Assembly: GCA_014529385.2 (NCBI GenBank)
Contig: CM043959.1
Coordinates: 63,937,753-64,001,752, forward strand
Length of the DNA stretch: 64,000 nt
DNA from: Adiantum capillus-veneris
Lineage: Eukaryota; Streptophyta; Polypodiopsida; Polypodiales; Pteridaceae
Reading direction: 5' to 3'
Within the stretch, counting starts at the first letter, position 1. The number at the start of each line of letters is the position of its first letter. The translations under genes were made by a program, and so were the position numbers. Below, piece by piece: positions 24,996 through 36,710 of the stretch. Under the pieces are notes generated by a model, which was not told the origin of the DNA, did not search any database, and worked only from the letters and a program-made list of their open reading frames with translations.

Positions 24996-26949
24996 GGTTT
25001 GATATACGCTCCTCTTGCTTTTGAGCTTGTAGCCTATCTCTTGTCAAGTGTATGAACACACAACTAGAGAATGCACGTGTTCCCGCTTTCTTTTGGCTCT
25101 ACCTAGCTTGAATTGAGTGCTGAAAAAATTAGTAAGCACCACTTTTGGTCACTTTCTAATGGCTGTGTCCCCCTGATCCTGGTCACTAGATGTGCATCCG
25201 TCTATGGCTATGCGTGTAGCAGTGATCACTAGATGTGCATCCGTCTATGGCTATGTGTGTAGCAATGATACTTACCACTATACTACAATGAGTCGTGGCC
25301 TGTGTGAAAGCCTCAGTTGCAAACTAGCTTGTGCTCAAAGATTGCGCTCAGTAGCAAAGTCTGGCAAGCAAGCATAAACACTTATCTTGTCCTATTTTTT
25401 CACAAAAAATGCTCAGCCTCCGGATGACTAGTCAAAGTGTGCTCAAGCGTTTAGCATGCAATCATAAAGAATCTTTTGAATGTCTTCAAGACTGCCACAT
25501 GGGTGACCAGTGGTATTTCCCGATGTCAAGGCTTTTTCTTCTAAAAATTAGCAGTATTTGATCGTCAATTGATAGGCCTATAGACTAGGTCAATTCAGCT
25601 TTAACCTTCAGGAATTTTTTAAACACTATGCGCTTGCAATGGCACTTAGCGTTTTTGTGTAATTGCTCTGAGTGCACTCCCTTCCAATGATGGTCTTATG
25701 GTCCAATTTAGGATGCTGATTTCTTAGACTCAATTGGGTTTTTAGCGTCTTTCCTTGTCATGCTAGGTTGCTATCACTAGCCGTTCAAAACAATTCACAA
25801 TGATGGTCCCATGCCCTGGCCTCATTGTTTTCACCACCACTAGTTTTGAAGTTTATAAGAAATTTTTCCCGACACCCTGGTATCGTAGGTTTAGTGTTGT
25901 CAAGCTACTGCAGTCTATATATACAATGGCGTTATATCCCTTGTTCACGGTGCAAAGGGTGTCGAAATCCCCTCAAGCGTGCTATGTTATGGAGAGTATG
26001 TCTCACTCTCGTGGGTCGGTCAAGGTGTAAGGTGTGCTTGCAATTGGTTAGTGTGTACTTTTGAGTAGTCAATTCGAGGCCTCAAATCATCTCGAATCAA
26101 TTCCTCAATCAAGAGGGGTTGAGCTTTGGGTGTGTGTGTTGATGTCACGCTCACGAGGCTTGCTTGTTGTCTTGTGTGCTCGCAGTTTGGTGTGTATGCA
26201 CTTAAATGCTTAACTCATAAAAGGCTTCTGGTCCATGTGTGTTTATGGATGCTCACCTCCGGCTCACTTGTGTGTGCGTCTGCCCAACTCACCAGCTTTT
26301 GTGGGGCCTACACACTTACCCAGGGCTTTGTGAGGGCTTGCTTGCGTGTGTGACCGCACCTTCTTATGTGTGTTTATGAGTCCGCTTAAGTGTGTCTATG
26401 CACACTGCTACAGGGATGTCAAGGTTTGGGGCCTTCATGTGCGCACACTGATGAGGACCCACTATGGTCGTTTAGTTTTGCTTGTGTGTGTGTGCAAACC
26501 CCTCGTGCATGAGTGTGTGTGTGTGTGTGTACCCCCTCTTAAGTGTGTGTATGTGAGAGAAGAGGGAGAGAGAGAGAAAAAAGAGAAAGCCTTCCACTTT
26601 TTTCTTAATTTGTAAATGTTTTAGTTTTTTTTTAAATTTTTTAAATTTTAAATTTTTATTTTATTTTTATTTGTATTTGTGTTGTGTGTTGTGTGAGTGT
26701 TGTGGTGTGTGTTGTGTGTGAGTGTGTGCTTGCGACGTGTGTGAGAGAAGAGGAAAAGAGAGAGATAGAGCTCTTGTGGGAAAAGTAGGTTTCTTTTTTT
26801 TATTGTTGCAGGCGGTTAGAGTGGGCTATTTAATTGTCTGACATTGATTTATATGGTTTTGAAGTAGTACGTCAATCGGTGCATGTGACAATCCCGAAGC
26901 TCAATTGATGAGCGGTAAAATCCTACAGTTCGTCTTAAATTCCAACTAA
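24996..26949. other. No recognisable gene
   Basis: No supported gene. The stretch contains a 43-bp tandem duplication at 25183-25268, (GT)-rich tracts near 26.51 kb and 26.69-26.73 kb, and an AT-rich run near 26.63 kb. Confidence 0.5.
25183..25268. repeat. 43-bp tandem duplication
   Basis: Two adjacent units beginning TCACTAGATGTGCATCC, differing at two or three positions. Confidence 0.9.
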
Positions 26950-29900
26950 ATCAACGAGAAGCACTAATTTTCCATGAAATTAATGGACATATCAGTTATC
27001 GTAAATATAACCCAATATCATAATTAGTCATTCTAAGATAGGCAATAACTAAAAGCAATGTGCTTTTCGTGGAAAGCATCAAAAACAAATTTATAGCGAT
27101 ATTTTTCTTTGGTATCTCTAAAGCTAGCAGATACTGTCTACACATTTGGTAACCAATATAAATTATAAAATCAAGGTAAAATATAAATGAAAATCCATTT
27201 ACTATTATTTTTAAAATACCTGTAAGTTCAAAGTTCTTACATTCTCCCACACTTGAAAATTTTGGGGTATCCTCATCTCGACATGAAATCAAGAAAATTA
27301 AATCTAAGTACATTATCACATTCCCAAGTAGCATCTTCCTCTGAATAATTTGTTCATTTGATAGGGTATTTTGATATAACTCAATTTCAAAGAGGCTTGG
27401 TTCTACTCTAAAGAATAGGTTCAAGATGTACCTCAAAAGACTATGGATTGGATCAGATACATACTTCTTAAGGATACTTAGATGAAAAACATCATGTACC
27501 TTCATGTCAGGTGGTTATAATAATTGGTAAGCATGATCATTCACCTTCTCCATAATAGCAAAGGATCCACACTTCTTGTAGTTTTCCATAGAAAGTGAAT
27601 TGCGCTTGGATTTGACTCTCAAAAATACCATATCTCATTCTTGAAACAAACGAGTGCGTCATTTATCATTAGCATCATTGGAGAGTCTTAATATCTTGAC
27701 GAATAAGGTCAGTCTCAATGTACATCTCATTGAGAATATCCGTAAAATCTTGGATTCTTATAACACGATCGATCTATTTTAAGGACATGAGACATTCTTG
27801 ACCATAAAGAGCGTGAAAAGAAATCATTCCAATGGTAACGCTGATAAGAAGAGATATAAGAAAACTCAACTAAGTAGAGATACCTTATCCATTTAATAGT
27901 CTGCTTATGCGTACAATAAGTTCGTAACATCTTTTCAATCACATGATTTGTTCTCTCTATCTAGCCATTAGTCTAAGGCTCATAAGTTGTACTAAAAGCT
28001 AGTTGAATTTTTGTAGCTATAAATAAGGCTCTCCAAAAATTTCAAGTAAACTTTGTATCGTGATCAAATATAATGCATCAAGGAAATTGGTGATACAAGG
28101 ATACTCCTTTCATAAAACCTGAGCTATGTCCTTAGTTGTCGACACAGAGTCTTCATAGGGAATAAATGTGCTAACTTTGTAGGCATATCAACCACCACAA
28201 AAATAGAATCATATCCAAGTGAAGTAGGAAGTCTAGTGATAAAAGCCATGGAAATGCATTCCCACTTCATTTGAGGTGTGTCAATAGACTGACTTACCAT
28301 GATATTTAACTCTCTCAGCTTCAACCTTCAATGCGTTGACAAGTTAAGCACCTAGTAACATGACTCAACATATCTTTCTTTAATCAGGCCAAAAGAAACT
28401 ATGCCTCAAAGTAGCATAAGTCTTGATATACCCTCGATGTTAAGCAATAGGATATCATGCACTTCTTGAAAAATCTAAAGCTTGATCTCTTCTTTGTTAG
28501 GGATAAAAAGATGAGTGTTAAAGCATCTCCTTCAAGGTGAAATCATTTTACCTGGTATTCTTGCTTCTCAGTTTGGTTACTGAAGGAAAAAGTTAATACG
28601 CTTGAAGTGATTATCCTAAGGCATAGCGTGACGCGCATGGTCAATGAAAGAAGAAGAAGAAGTCGCTATGGCTGCTACCATACTTAAGGCATTTGCTACT
28701 CAATTCCAAAATCATATTCACGAAGAAATTCCATCCATCAGTGTTGTTGCATATTCAAATCAAACTTAGTATAAATCCATTTGAGACTTTTGTGATCAGT
28801 ATGCAAGCGTATTCCAGTAAATACAAACTTTGAGAGCATAAACAATACCTAGAAATTCCAAATCCTATGTAGGGTGATTTATCTCATGAAAACTTTACTT
28901 ATACAATGTCATCACATTGTAATAAGGTGTTAATCAAAAGTTTGATTTCACACTGATCTATCTTGCATCGTATCTCTCTTTACTATTGTTTGTACAAGAT
29001 CCTCGTTTTTCTATATTTCTTACACAGAGTGGACATCTGAACCATAAACCAAACCAACATCTTATGGTAATCTAGAATGTGGAATTAACTCACCAAAAAA
29101 ATCTATAAAACATATTTGAACCTTGAAATAAATCGCTTTAGTCATATGGTACCTCTCCTACACTAACTCGCAATTTTGTACCCATAAACCTGAATAACGT
29201 GAACCCATGACAAGTTAACGGTCATTTAGATTGACCAAACAATGAGTTTAACTGATGTTAAGAAGTAGCTAAGAGCTCTCCTTCATTGGATGTCAACATA
29301 AAGCAGCTGCTTTGACCGCGGGAGAGTCAAAACACATCTATGTAATCTCTAGCAAGAAGCTAAGGAAATTTTTGCAACATGCACTTATGGTCTTGTATAT
29401 GCTCCCACGTTAGTGTTTTAGAAAACATACCATCAATCATCTCTTCACTATGCACATCAAGGCTTTCTTGAGAGTCCATCTCTTCTAAGTCTTGGCAAGT
29501 GGAGTATTTGTTGTTTGGAATAAACCTTACCGCATGACTTCAATGGAAGACTCCTCTTCAGTGGTGTTTCCGCTACTTTCCTCCTATGAGGTGTCATTGC
29601 TTGAGTCTTCTTCGGTCTCACCTTGGGTAGATTCTATTTGTAACTCTTCTTGTTGCTACTCCTCCATGTCAAAGATAATCGTTTTTTTTTTAAACTCTTA
29701 TAAATTAGTTTTCCACTCTCCCACTCTTGAAAAGCGTGCATTCTCCCTAGCCACGGTCTACCAAGGATATATGGATACCCATTCCTCTTAGTGGACATTA
29801 CGTAAAAATCAACAACCCTTTTGATGCCAAAAGCTTCCACTGATACATTTTTAGGAATCCCCCTAGCAAAACGGACACAATTTCCTTTACTGTTCTCCTA

Positions 29901-30900
29901 GTGCTAATGGCCCTTGTTAACTCCCTCCGAACTTATGGACACAAAGCTAGAAATTGGGGCCATGAGATGTTAGAACCCTTATCCCTTGTCCTCCATAAAG
30001 TTGTATAGAGCCATGACATGCCCAAGAGGAAAGTCTTGGAGATTCATGCGACATCTCCCTTTGAATTCCTAAGTTTCCTTTGCTTTCTTGCCACGCCCAT
30101 GCTCACTCTACAATGTTACCGCCTTTATTTTTCTTTTCCTTTCTCAAGCTCACGTTTGATGTAAGTGGCCTCAATGTCACCATCTTTGATCTTTGTCACT
30201 TCTACTACATGCATTTTTGGATCTAGCAATGGTGGAATAATCTCTAGTTCTCTTGGTTGGGGTCTCGCTAGGCCAAGTCCACATTTTGGTCTTTGCAAAG
30301 CCTTGGTTTTTTACTAGAGCCCTCACCTGCATACATAACTCGATAATTCTAGCTAGACCTCCTTGGCTTCCCACGGGGCTAGGGAAAATTACACATGCTA
30401 TTCCCAAATTCCCCACAATTTCAGCTTCGTAAAACCCACCTAGGCACGGGATCTCTCTCCTCCACTTTCTTTATCTGTACTTTCAGGCCTATTGTTTGTG
30501 CAAGATGAATGAATAAGTTGCTCAAGGATTCATTTTGTTTATCAATTACCACACTTGTCACCTCTAGTATAGCTTTTTGGGTGCTGATGATGGTGGGATG
30601 TCTTTAAGTTTAGGATTTTTCATACGAAATCCATCCCCTTGTATGTATTTTAGTTTTATATACTTTGTTGCATCCCTAGTTTTGGAACCATCAAAAGAGC
30701 TAGATGCACCCACTTCCACTTTCACCTTAACCACTGGGAATATTCTAGTTATGAACCTCTCTTTTTTCAAAAAATTTGCCCTATCCCCAAGGTTAACAAT
30801 ATTTCTCACCCAAAGAGCCCAAAGACCAAAGACGTAGAAACTCTTGGTTGTATATGTAGTGGCCATCTATGTCTTTTTGCTTGTAAGAGACTATGTCTTT
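26950..30900 (-). pseudogene. Decayed Ty3/gypsy element (gag to integrase)
   Basis: Read on the minus strand from 30.9 to 27.0 kb: a gag-like block (30866-30564, 30416-30177), a protease C-terminal segment with 'YPYILGRPWLGRMHAF' (29840-29634), an RNase H block near 28.82-28.68 kb with 'LHTDHKSLKWIYT' and 'WMEFLREYDF', an integrase core at 28324-28124 with 'ISMAFITRLPTSLGYDSIFV', an integrase downstream block at 27942-27727, and the C-terminal 'KVHDVFHLSILKKYVSDP' at 27505 onwards followed by a chromodomain-like remnant. In the integrase core the expected catalytic Asp of 'MDF' has become Ala ('MAF'). Many stops and frameshifts; no LTR pair recognised. A different family from the 19.4-24.7 kb element. 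Confidence 0.8.
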
Positions 30901-31723
30901 CCATAGTTTTTGTATGTTTATATGTTTGAATAAGTATTCCTTGAAGTGATCTTGGACCTATTGGTAGCTTTTCCTAACAACCTTAGATAGAGAGATGAAC
31001 CAAGTGCTAACGCCCTTTCTAAGCACCACCTCAAACATTCCTCGGCGATCTTGGTCCCCTATCATCTCTTAATGCATAGTGCCATTTTGAGATTTTACAA
31101 TAATAACTCTGCATCCTAACCAAGATCACCAAAAATAGAGGCTAAACACTCATCTTTCTAGTAGTAGTCATGCTTGAAAAAGAAACAGGAGATTAACTTG
31201 CAAATTTAGAAAGGGTTTAAGAGAATCTCATAAAACAAGACAAAAATAAAGACGTCAAAACCTAGGTCATAACTTATTAATGGAAAGATTAAAGGATTCA
31301 CTGAAGCATTGATGGTCACTAAATGTCTAGGCCTAAGCACACTAGGAAAGACGCATTGAAACTATAATTTAGTGCTAACAATGTTGCAAACATTTTTTCT
31401 AGCTAAGGTCTTCTTGGTTCATAACCCTCCACTAGAACAAGATACAAATATGCACAAAGTAATGTCTCTACCAAACACAATCTCTTCTCGGTGCGGACAC
31501 AAAAAATGAGGTCATCCGGGATGGGTAACAAAAGAATAGCCTCTCAACACCCCTCTAAAGAGTAGCCTCTAAACACCCTCAAGGATGTCGTGATGCACAA
31601 TTGGAAATGGGGCACAAGCTAGAAAATAACACAACAACACAAGCCCACAACCAACAAACCCTAAGAAATCTATGAGGACCCCACATAGTTATGGATGTGA
31701 ACTAGAACGCAAATAGAATCCCT
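30901..31723. other. No recognisable gene
   Basis: This could be the leader or LTR of the minus-strand gypsy element, but I found no partner copy. Nothing else is visible. Confidence 0.4.
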
Positions 31724-31992
31724 CTTCTACTTCTTTCCAACTACCTATTTAATGATTGTAATTCGATATTATCAGCTACAACCAAATAAATGGCCCTCCC
31801 TAGATGTAAAAATTGTGCATTTGTATCGTTGTTTTTGTTTTACAATAGATGTACAGGTTTTTTGTGGCAAAGGTTCATGAAAGCTTCATAATGCAATTGT
31901 AGGATGTCAATGTTTCACAACTTGGAGAAAGAAGTGAGTGCAATGAGAATGCACATTTGTCCACGTTTGGAAAGTACTCTGTGTGTGCGCGC

Positions 31993-33067
31993 TGTCGTCC
32001 AATGGCATGTTCATAATGTGAAATTAAAGTATCTATCTCACTCTTAATGTTTATGATGTGTGGGACCAAACGCTACAATGTACATAGTGTGATATATGCG
32101 AAATGAATGCCACGGTTGCAGTCGTGTACATACCTTGCCGGACGGACGAGGCCCTACATGTGGCACCATGGAATGCTTTTACACATAAATATATGCCTAT
32201 TTTCTTTGAGAATATACAAATGTCAAGTGTTTCGAAGTGGCGCGCTCGTTTTGCCTAGAAAGTTCAATGCGAGCAATCTCGGCCAAAAATAACAGGTTTT
32301 GTGCGTTGACGTGAAAGACGTACCCAAAGTGCTTACCAAGTGGGAAAATGAGTTTCAACATGAAATTTGAGCCCAATGGGATTTTTCCACAATTTTAGGG
32401 ATTTTTTCCAGCTCGTTTGGGCTTTTTACGGACAAAAAGTGACATTTTTGAGCTAAAAATGACCTAAAAATGGTCAAAAATAGCCTTAAAAATGCTCAAA
32501 ATAGCTCAAAATGCTACATCAATGATGCTGGCGTTGTTGCTCAAGTTGTGTGAGAATTTTTAGAGCCAAGAATGAGCTCATTTGGGCACATGAGCAAGGA
32601 GATACAGCCAAGAATGAGCTCATTTGGGCACATGAGCAAGGAGATACAGCCATTCTTTTACAGGGTGCTAGTACAGTCCCGTGCTGCTTCCACTACATGG
32701 TTGAGGCTGTGAGGCCTCCAATTAGGGTTTTCCCTCCTCAAATAACTACTTGGGCTTCTCCAATGAAGTACTGAAGCTTCCATGAAATGGTCACGATGAA
32801 GAATTGAAGCGTAAATTTAGGATTTTTAACAGGTCGAATGAGCACTGCATCTGTGCAATTAGAAGCGAGGCTACACTTAATCTTCACACACACAAGAGTT
32901 TTCAGTTAGTATTGGTTCTTTTTCAAAGTGGAGCTTTCATGGCTGGAGTTTTGTTCTTTTTAAGTGTGTTTTTGGCTTCAAATCGTCTACGCCTTGCTGG
33001 ATTTTGCTAGGAATCCTCACAGTTAGAGGCCCGACGGTTTCCTAGTCGCACTGCGTACTTCCTGACA
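31993..33067 (+). repeat. TR-GAG copy 1, 5' LTR (1,075 bp)
   Basis: TGTC...GACA termini. It contains an internal 42-bp tandem duplication (about 32571-32654, unit starting AGCCAAGAATGAGC) that is single in the 3' LTR, and about 90 bp near 32.77-32.88 kb that the 3' LTR lacks. The two LTRs have therefore diverged by indels as well as substitutions. Confidence 0.85.
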
Positions 33068-33073
33068 CATTTT

Positions 33074-33091
33074 TGGTGAACCCGATGGGAA
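33074..33091 (+). other. Candidate primer-binding site
   Basis: TGGTGAACCCGATGGGAA begins with the TGG expected opposite a tRNA CCA end, a few bases after the 5' LTR end. I could not match it to a specific tRNA. Confidence 0.4.
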
Positions 33092-33121
33092 GTAGGCTAG
33101 GGTGAGGGTTCAAAAGCTTCA

Positions 33122-34278
33122 TTGAAGGTCTTAAAAGAAAGGTTTAAAGCTATGGAGCAACAAGAGCAACAGGGGGTTCGGTTTGATCCAATCACAATGC
33201 AAATGTTTCAAGCTTTTGCAGTGTTTATGCAGCAGCAGCAAGCTGCAGAAAGAAGGGAGCTCTCCTCAACCAAAGCGTTTCAATCTGTGGTGAAGAAATT
33301 GGACCAATTTAAAGCAAAGATGTAACAAAGTATCTTTGTGGATATGTAAAGGAGATGGAGCTTCACCGAGTGCCCGAAGCAGAGATGGTGCAAAGTTTTG
33401 AACTTGCTGTGGTTCCCGAGATCAGAGAGCATGTAAGGGGAATTAGAAATGAGCACGGGGCAACTTGGGAAGCATTCAAATTAGCCTTGAAGGAAGAGTA
33501 TTTCATGGAGGACTCCGAAAGGGTAACAAAGAGGACTTTCTTAGAGTGGGTAGTTCAGCCAAAAGAGAGGCTCTCGCCTACCGAAATGCTAAGGGAATTC
33601 GAACGCCACTACGATCAACGTTCAAGAACTGAAAAGGCTACCCTAAACTCGGAGAAGACAGAGCTCTTTTTGCAAGCTGCAGGTAAAGAGATTCAAGAGA
33701 AGTTAGAGCTACTACTTGAGGATAAGGATGCGGAACAGGGTTTGAAGACTGATTGGAATGAGGTCGAAGACGCCATTTCTCTGTTAGCTAAGCGACAACG
33801 ACAAAGAGACAAGATGATAGTCAATCCTACTCAATCCCCAAGTGTTTCCGAGAGTCCTATAAAGCCTGTGATTGTGATTCCAAAGAGTGACAAATCCATC
33901 CTAGATGATATTGTCAAAGGAATGCAAGAGCTCAAGTTAAAGCTTACAAGGCTAGAAGAAAAGGGGCAACCATCAGGTCAATCTACAGGGCAACGACCAC
34001 AAACCAGAGAAGTCTTTGTCAATAGATGCATATGGTGTGATAGTACTGACCATGGAAGGAGGGATTGTGAAAGTTTTAAAGACGCTTTAACAAAGGAGCT
34101 CGTTTTCTTTAAAGATGGAAAAATTCACTTAAGTGAAACAGGTAAGCTCTTAGGAACAAACTTTGGCAAAAGCGGGATAAAGAAACTAGTTGAGGACATG
34201 TCTACTAGCCATGCCATCTCAATGGTTGAGGCAGCCGCCTATGGGTTGAAGGTGGATCCTATTAAGAAAAAGGGATAA
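33122..34278 (+). pseudogene. Gag polyprotein (frameshifted), copy 1
   Basis: The N-terminal block (33122-33325) is Gln/Lys-rich and helical. A frameshift near 33.31-33.33 kb moves to the frame that runs to 34278. That frame contains a retrotransposon gag capsid-like region ('TWEAFKLALKEEYFMED', 'KRTFLEWVVQPKERLSPTEM'), a coiled-coil-prone stretch and a zinc knuckle CX2CX4HX4C ('CIWCDSTDHGRRDC', about 34027-34068) for RNA binding. Gag would form the particle that packages element RNA. The same frameshift is present in copy 2. Confidence 0.85.
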
Positions 34279-35124
34279 GTCAAGGTTGGGGAAGAGGAAT
34301 CTAATGGTATTGGAGAGCTATGGCCATGCTCTATAGAATCTGCTATGAATGGTAAAATGACTACAGAGGTTTCACATGAAGCTAGAGACTGCATTCGGCT
34401 AGAAACAGGTGGAACGACCCTGTAGATTCTTTGTCAGTGCATGCGTACATTGCCAAATGTCAAGCAAATGAGGCCATTGTTGAAGAGAAACGTAGGCGCG
34501 AGAATGGCGATGAAGGGCCTTCAAAGCGGGCCACGAGGAGTGGAGGCAAAAAAGACACAGTGCCTCCTGGATCACCTTCCCTACAAACAGATGCCTGTCC
34601 CTGAAGTGCCTATGCAAGAGGCCTCTAAAGACAAGAAGAAGGATGCAACAAAATCCAAAGCAAAGGGTCCGGCCTACAAACTCCAATCCGATATAGAGGC
34701 AGCAACGGATCTCAAAAAGGTTTTGGAAGAGAGGATTCTAAACAGTAAGGTGGAATTTACCTTGGGTGAGGTCCTTGGTATAGCAAAGCGGGAATTCCAC
34801 GAAGAAATAATTGATATCATAAAGAGGAAGCGGCAGTCTCTTACTGAATCTATCCATGTACAGGGTGAAGAAGAGACTTTAAATGCACAGGGTGTACAAG
34901 TCTATGGCAAACAAGGTGATGAAACTATTGTTGGATGCTACAAGTCTAGGGGAGGAGTAAAACATGTTTGCTTCTTGGATGATGAAGATGAAGTGGACAC
35001 CACTCACAAGAGCCTGCCAAAGATATTTGTGGCACATGGCGGAGGATGTGCAGGTTTAGAGGGGGTGGATGTCGTGCGATGGCACGTTCATAATGTGAAA
35101 TTAAAGTATCTAACTCACTCTTAA
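34279..35124 (+). pseudogene. Post-gag region, copy 1 (two frameshifts)
   Basis: After TAA at 34276-34278 the same frame stays open to a TAG near 34.42 kb. A second frame then carries a charged segment ('RATRSGGKKDTVPPGSP', to about 34.59 kb), and the first frame resumes with 'KGPAYKLQSDIEAATDLKKV' and 'FTLGEVLGIAKREFHEEI'. This linker is typical of the stretch just before the protease in related gypsy polyproteins, but no protease active site follows. The frame runs into the 3' LTR and stops at 35122-35124. Confidence 0.75.
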
Positions 35125-35352
35125 TGTTTATGATGTGTGGGACCAAATGCTACAATGTACATAGTGTGACTCTATGCGAAAATGAATGTCACAGTTGCAA
35201 TCGTGTACATACCTTGCCGGACGGGCGAGGCCCTACACGTGGCACCATGGAATGCTTTTACACATAAATATATGCCTAATTTTCTTTGGGAATGTACAAA
35301 TGTCAAGTGTTTCGAAGTGGTACACTCGTTTTGCCTAGAAAGTTCAATGCGG

Positions 35353-36710
35353 CATTAGGAGATTTCGGAGGTCTTTTGGAGGGCCTTTTGGTAGAGAGAG
35401 GAAAATAAGCTCCTCCAATGAGAGAAGAGCCTACGTTACGTAGAAAAATAGATTGATATTAACAAAAATATAAAAGGTGTCCCTCTCCTCATTTAATAAT
35501 CTAGTTGTCCTTGAAGACGAGCACTCTCTTTTATTTAATGCGAGCACCTTTTTCAGAAGGTAGATGCGGTGCATTTGATACGGGATACGTCATCACTAGA
35601 ACTCAAAAAGTCACAAAACTATCAAGTGGTGGAAGATTTTGAAACGAATGTCCCAATTGCCTCGCTTAGACATCCAAAGAGGCCAAAAATGTCAAACACC
35701 CCTAAAAGAACATTTTACTAACGGCGCGCGAGGGGGCATTTCAAAATTTTGGAATGCCTCCTCGCGCGCCGTTAGTAAAAAGGCTTTTTTTCCCTCTTTT
35801 TAGGGAGCTTGTTGAGAGGAAAATGTCCAAAAACCTCTAAAAATGGGCTTTTTGGAAAGATAAGTGTCCAAAAATCACTAAAAAGAGCTTTGTACTAATG
35901 GCGCGCGAGGGGGCATTCCAAAATTTTGGAATGCCTCCTCGCGCGCCATTAGTAAAAAGGCCCTTTTTTTCTCTTTTTAGGGAGCTTTTTGAGAGGAAAA
36001 TGTCCAAAAACCTCTAAAAAGGGGCTTTTTGGAAAGATAAGTGTCCAAAAATCACTAAAAAAAGCTTTGTACTAACGGCGCGCGAGGGGGCATTCCAAAA
36101 TTTTGGAATGCCTCCTCGCGCGCCGTTAGTAAAAAGGCCCTTTTTTCTTTTTTTTAGGGAGCTTTTGAGAGGAAAATGTCCAAAAACCTCTAAAAAGGGG
36201 CTTTTTGGAAAGATAAGTGTCCAAAAACCCCCAAAAATGGGCTTTGTACTAACGGCGCGCAGAGGGGCATTCTAAAATTTTAGAATGCCTCCTCGCGCGC
36301 CTTTAGTAAAAAGCCCATTTTTGGGGGTTTTTTGACATTTTTTGCCTCTCCGGATGTCGGAATGAGACAAGTAGACATTCGTTTTTAAGGTATTTTGGCG
36401 TTCCGGATGCATTGGTGGTGTCAAAATCCTCAAAATCTATCACTATTTTACAGTTTGTGACTTTTCAACTTTCAGTGATGACGTAAGCTGCATTGAATGC
36501 GCCGCACCTGCCTCCTGAAAAAGACGCTCGCATTAAATAAAAAAGTGACCATTTTCAAGGACGATTGGGAATATAAATCTACTTTTCAGAGTGTCTGGTT
36601 GTCCTTTTGGACGTACTCACAAGGTGCAAGTGCATTTTAAAAAAAGTTTCTAGAGAGAGAAATACAATTTCTTACAAGGCCCTCCAAATGACCTCCGAAA
36701 TTTTCTAATG
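35353..36710. mobile_element. 1.36-kb foldback (long inverted repeat) element
   Basis: Termini CATTAG...CTAATG; the first ~45 bp (with 'ATTTCGGAGGTC' and 'TTTGGAGGGCC') recur inverted at the right end. The inverted relation continues for roughly 400 bp on each side: 'TTTATTTAATGCGAGC', 'TACGTCATCACT' and 'AACGAATGTC' each have their complement on the other arm. The centre is a tandem array of four hairpins. No transposase frame exists and no target duplication is detectable when compared with the uninterrupted LTR. A non-autonomous DNA element of unknown superfamily. Confidence 0.85.
35714..36308. repeat. Four hairpins at exact 177-bp spacing
   Basis: Hairpins at 35714-35779, 35893-35954, 36070-36131 and 36247-36308. 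Each has arms of about 31-33 bp from TACTAAC(T)GGCGCGCGAG to the centre AAAATTTT with no loop. Starts of the TACTAA motif (35716, 35893, 36070, 36247) are each 177 bp apart. Spacer DNA between them is also repeated ('GAGGAAAATGTCCAAAAACC'). Arm changes are often matched on the other arm. Confidence 0.92.

Larger units (their letters stand above)
31724..35353. repeat. 3,630-bp direct repeat, copy 1
   Basis: Matches 38210-41839 at a constant offset of 6,486 bp with almost no differences. One seen difference is A at 32549 versus G at 39035. It covers 269 bp of DNA upstream of a gag-only LTR element, the whole 5' LTR, the internal region and the first 284 bp of the 3' LTR. Identity includes shared frameshifts and stops and the shared flank, so it is a segmental duplication and not two independent insertions. 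Confidence 0.95.

Noticed and set aside
26880-26945. tRNA-like fragment
   Set aside because: Some T-arm-like phrases, but no complete cloverleaf or intact A and B boxes could be drawn.
35714-36308. CRISPR-like array of four hairpins
   Set aside because: Spacers are repeated, not unique, and the array lies inside a foldback element within a plant LTR.
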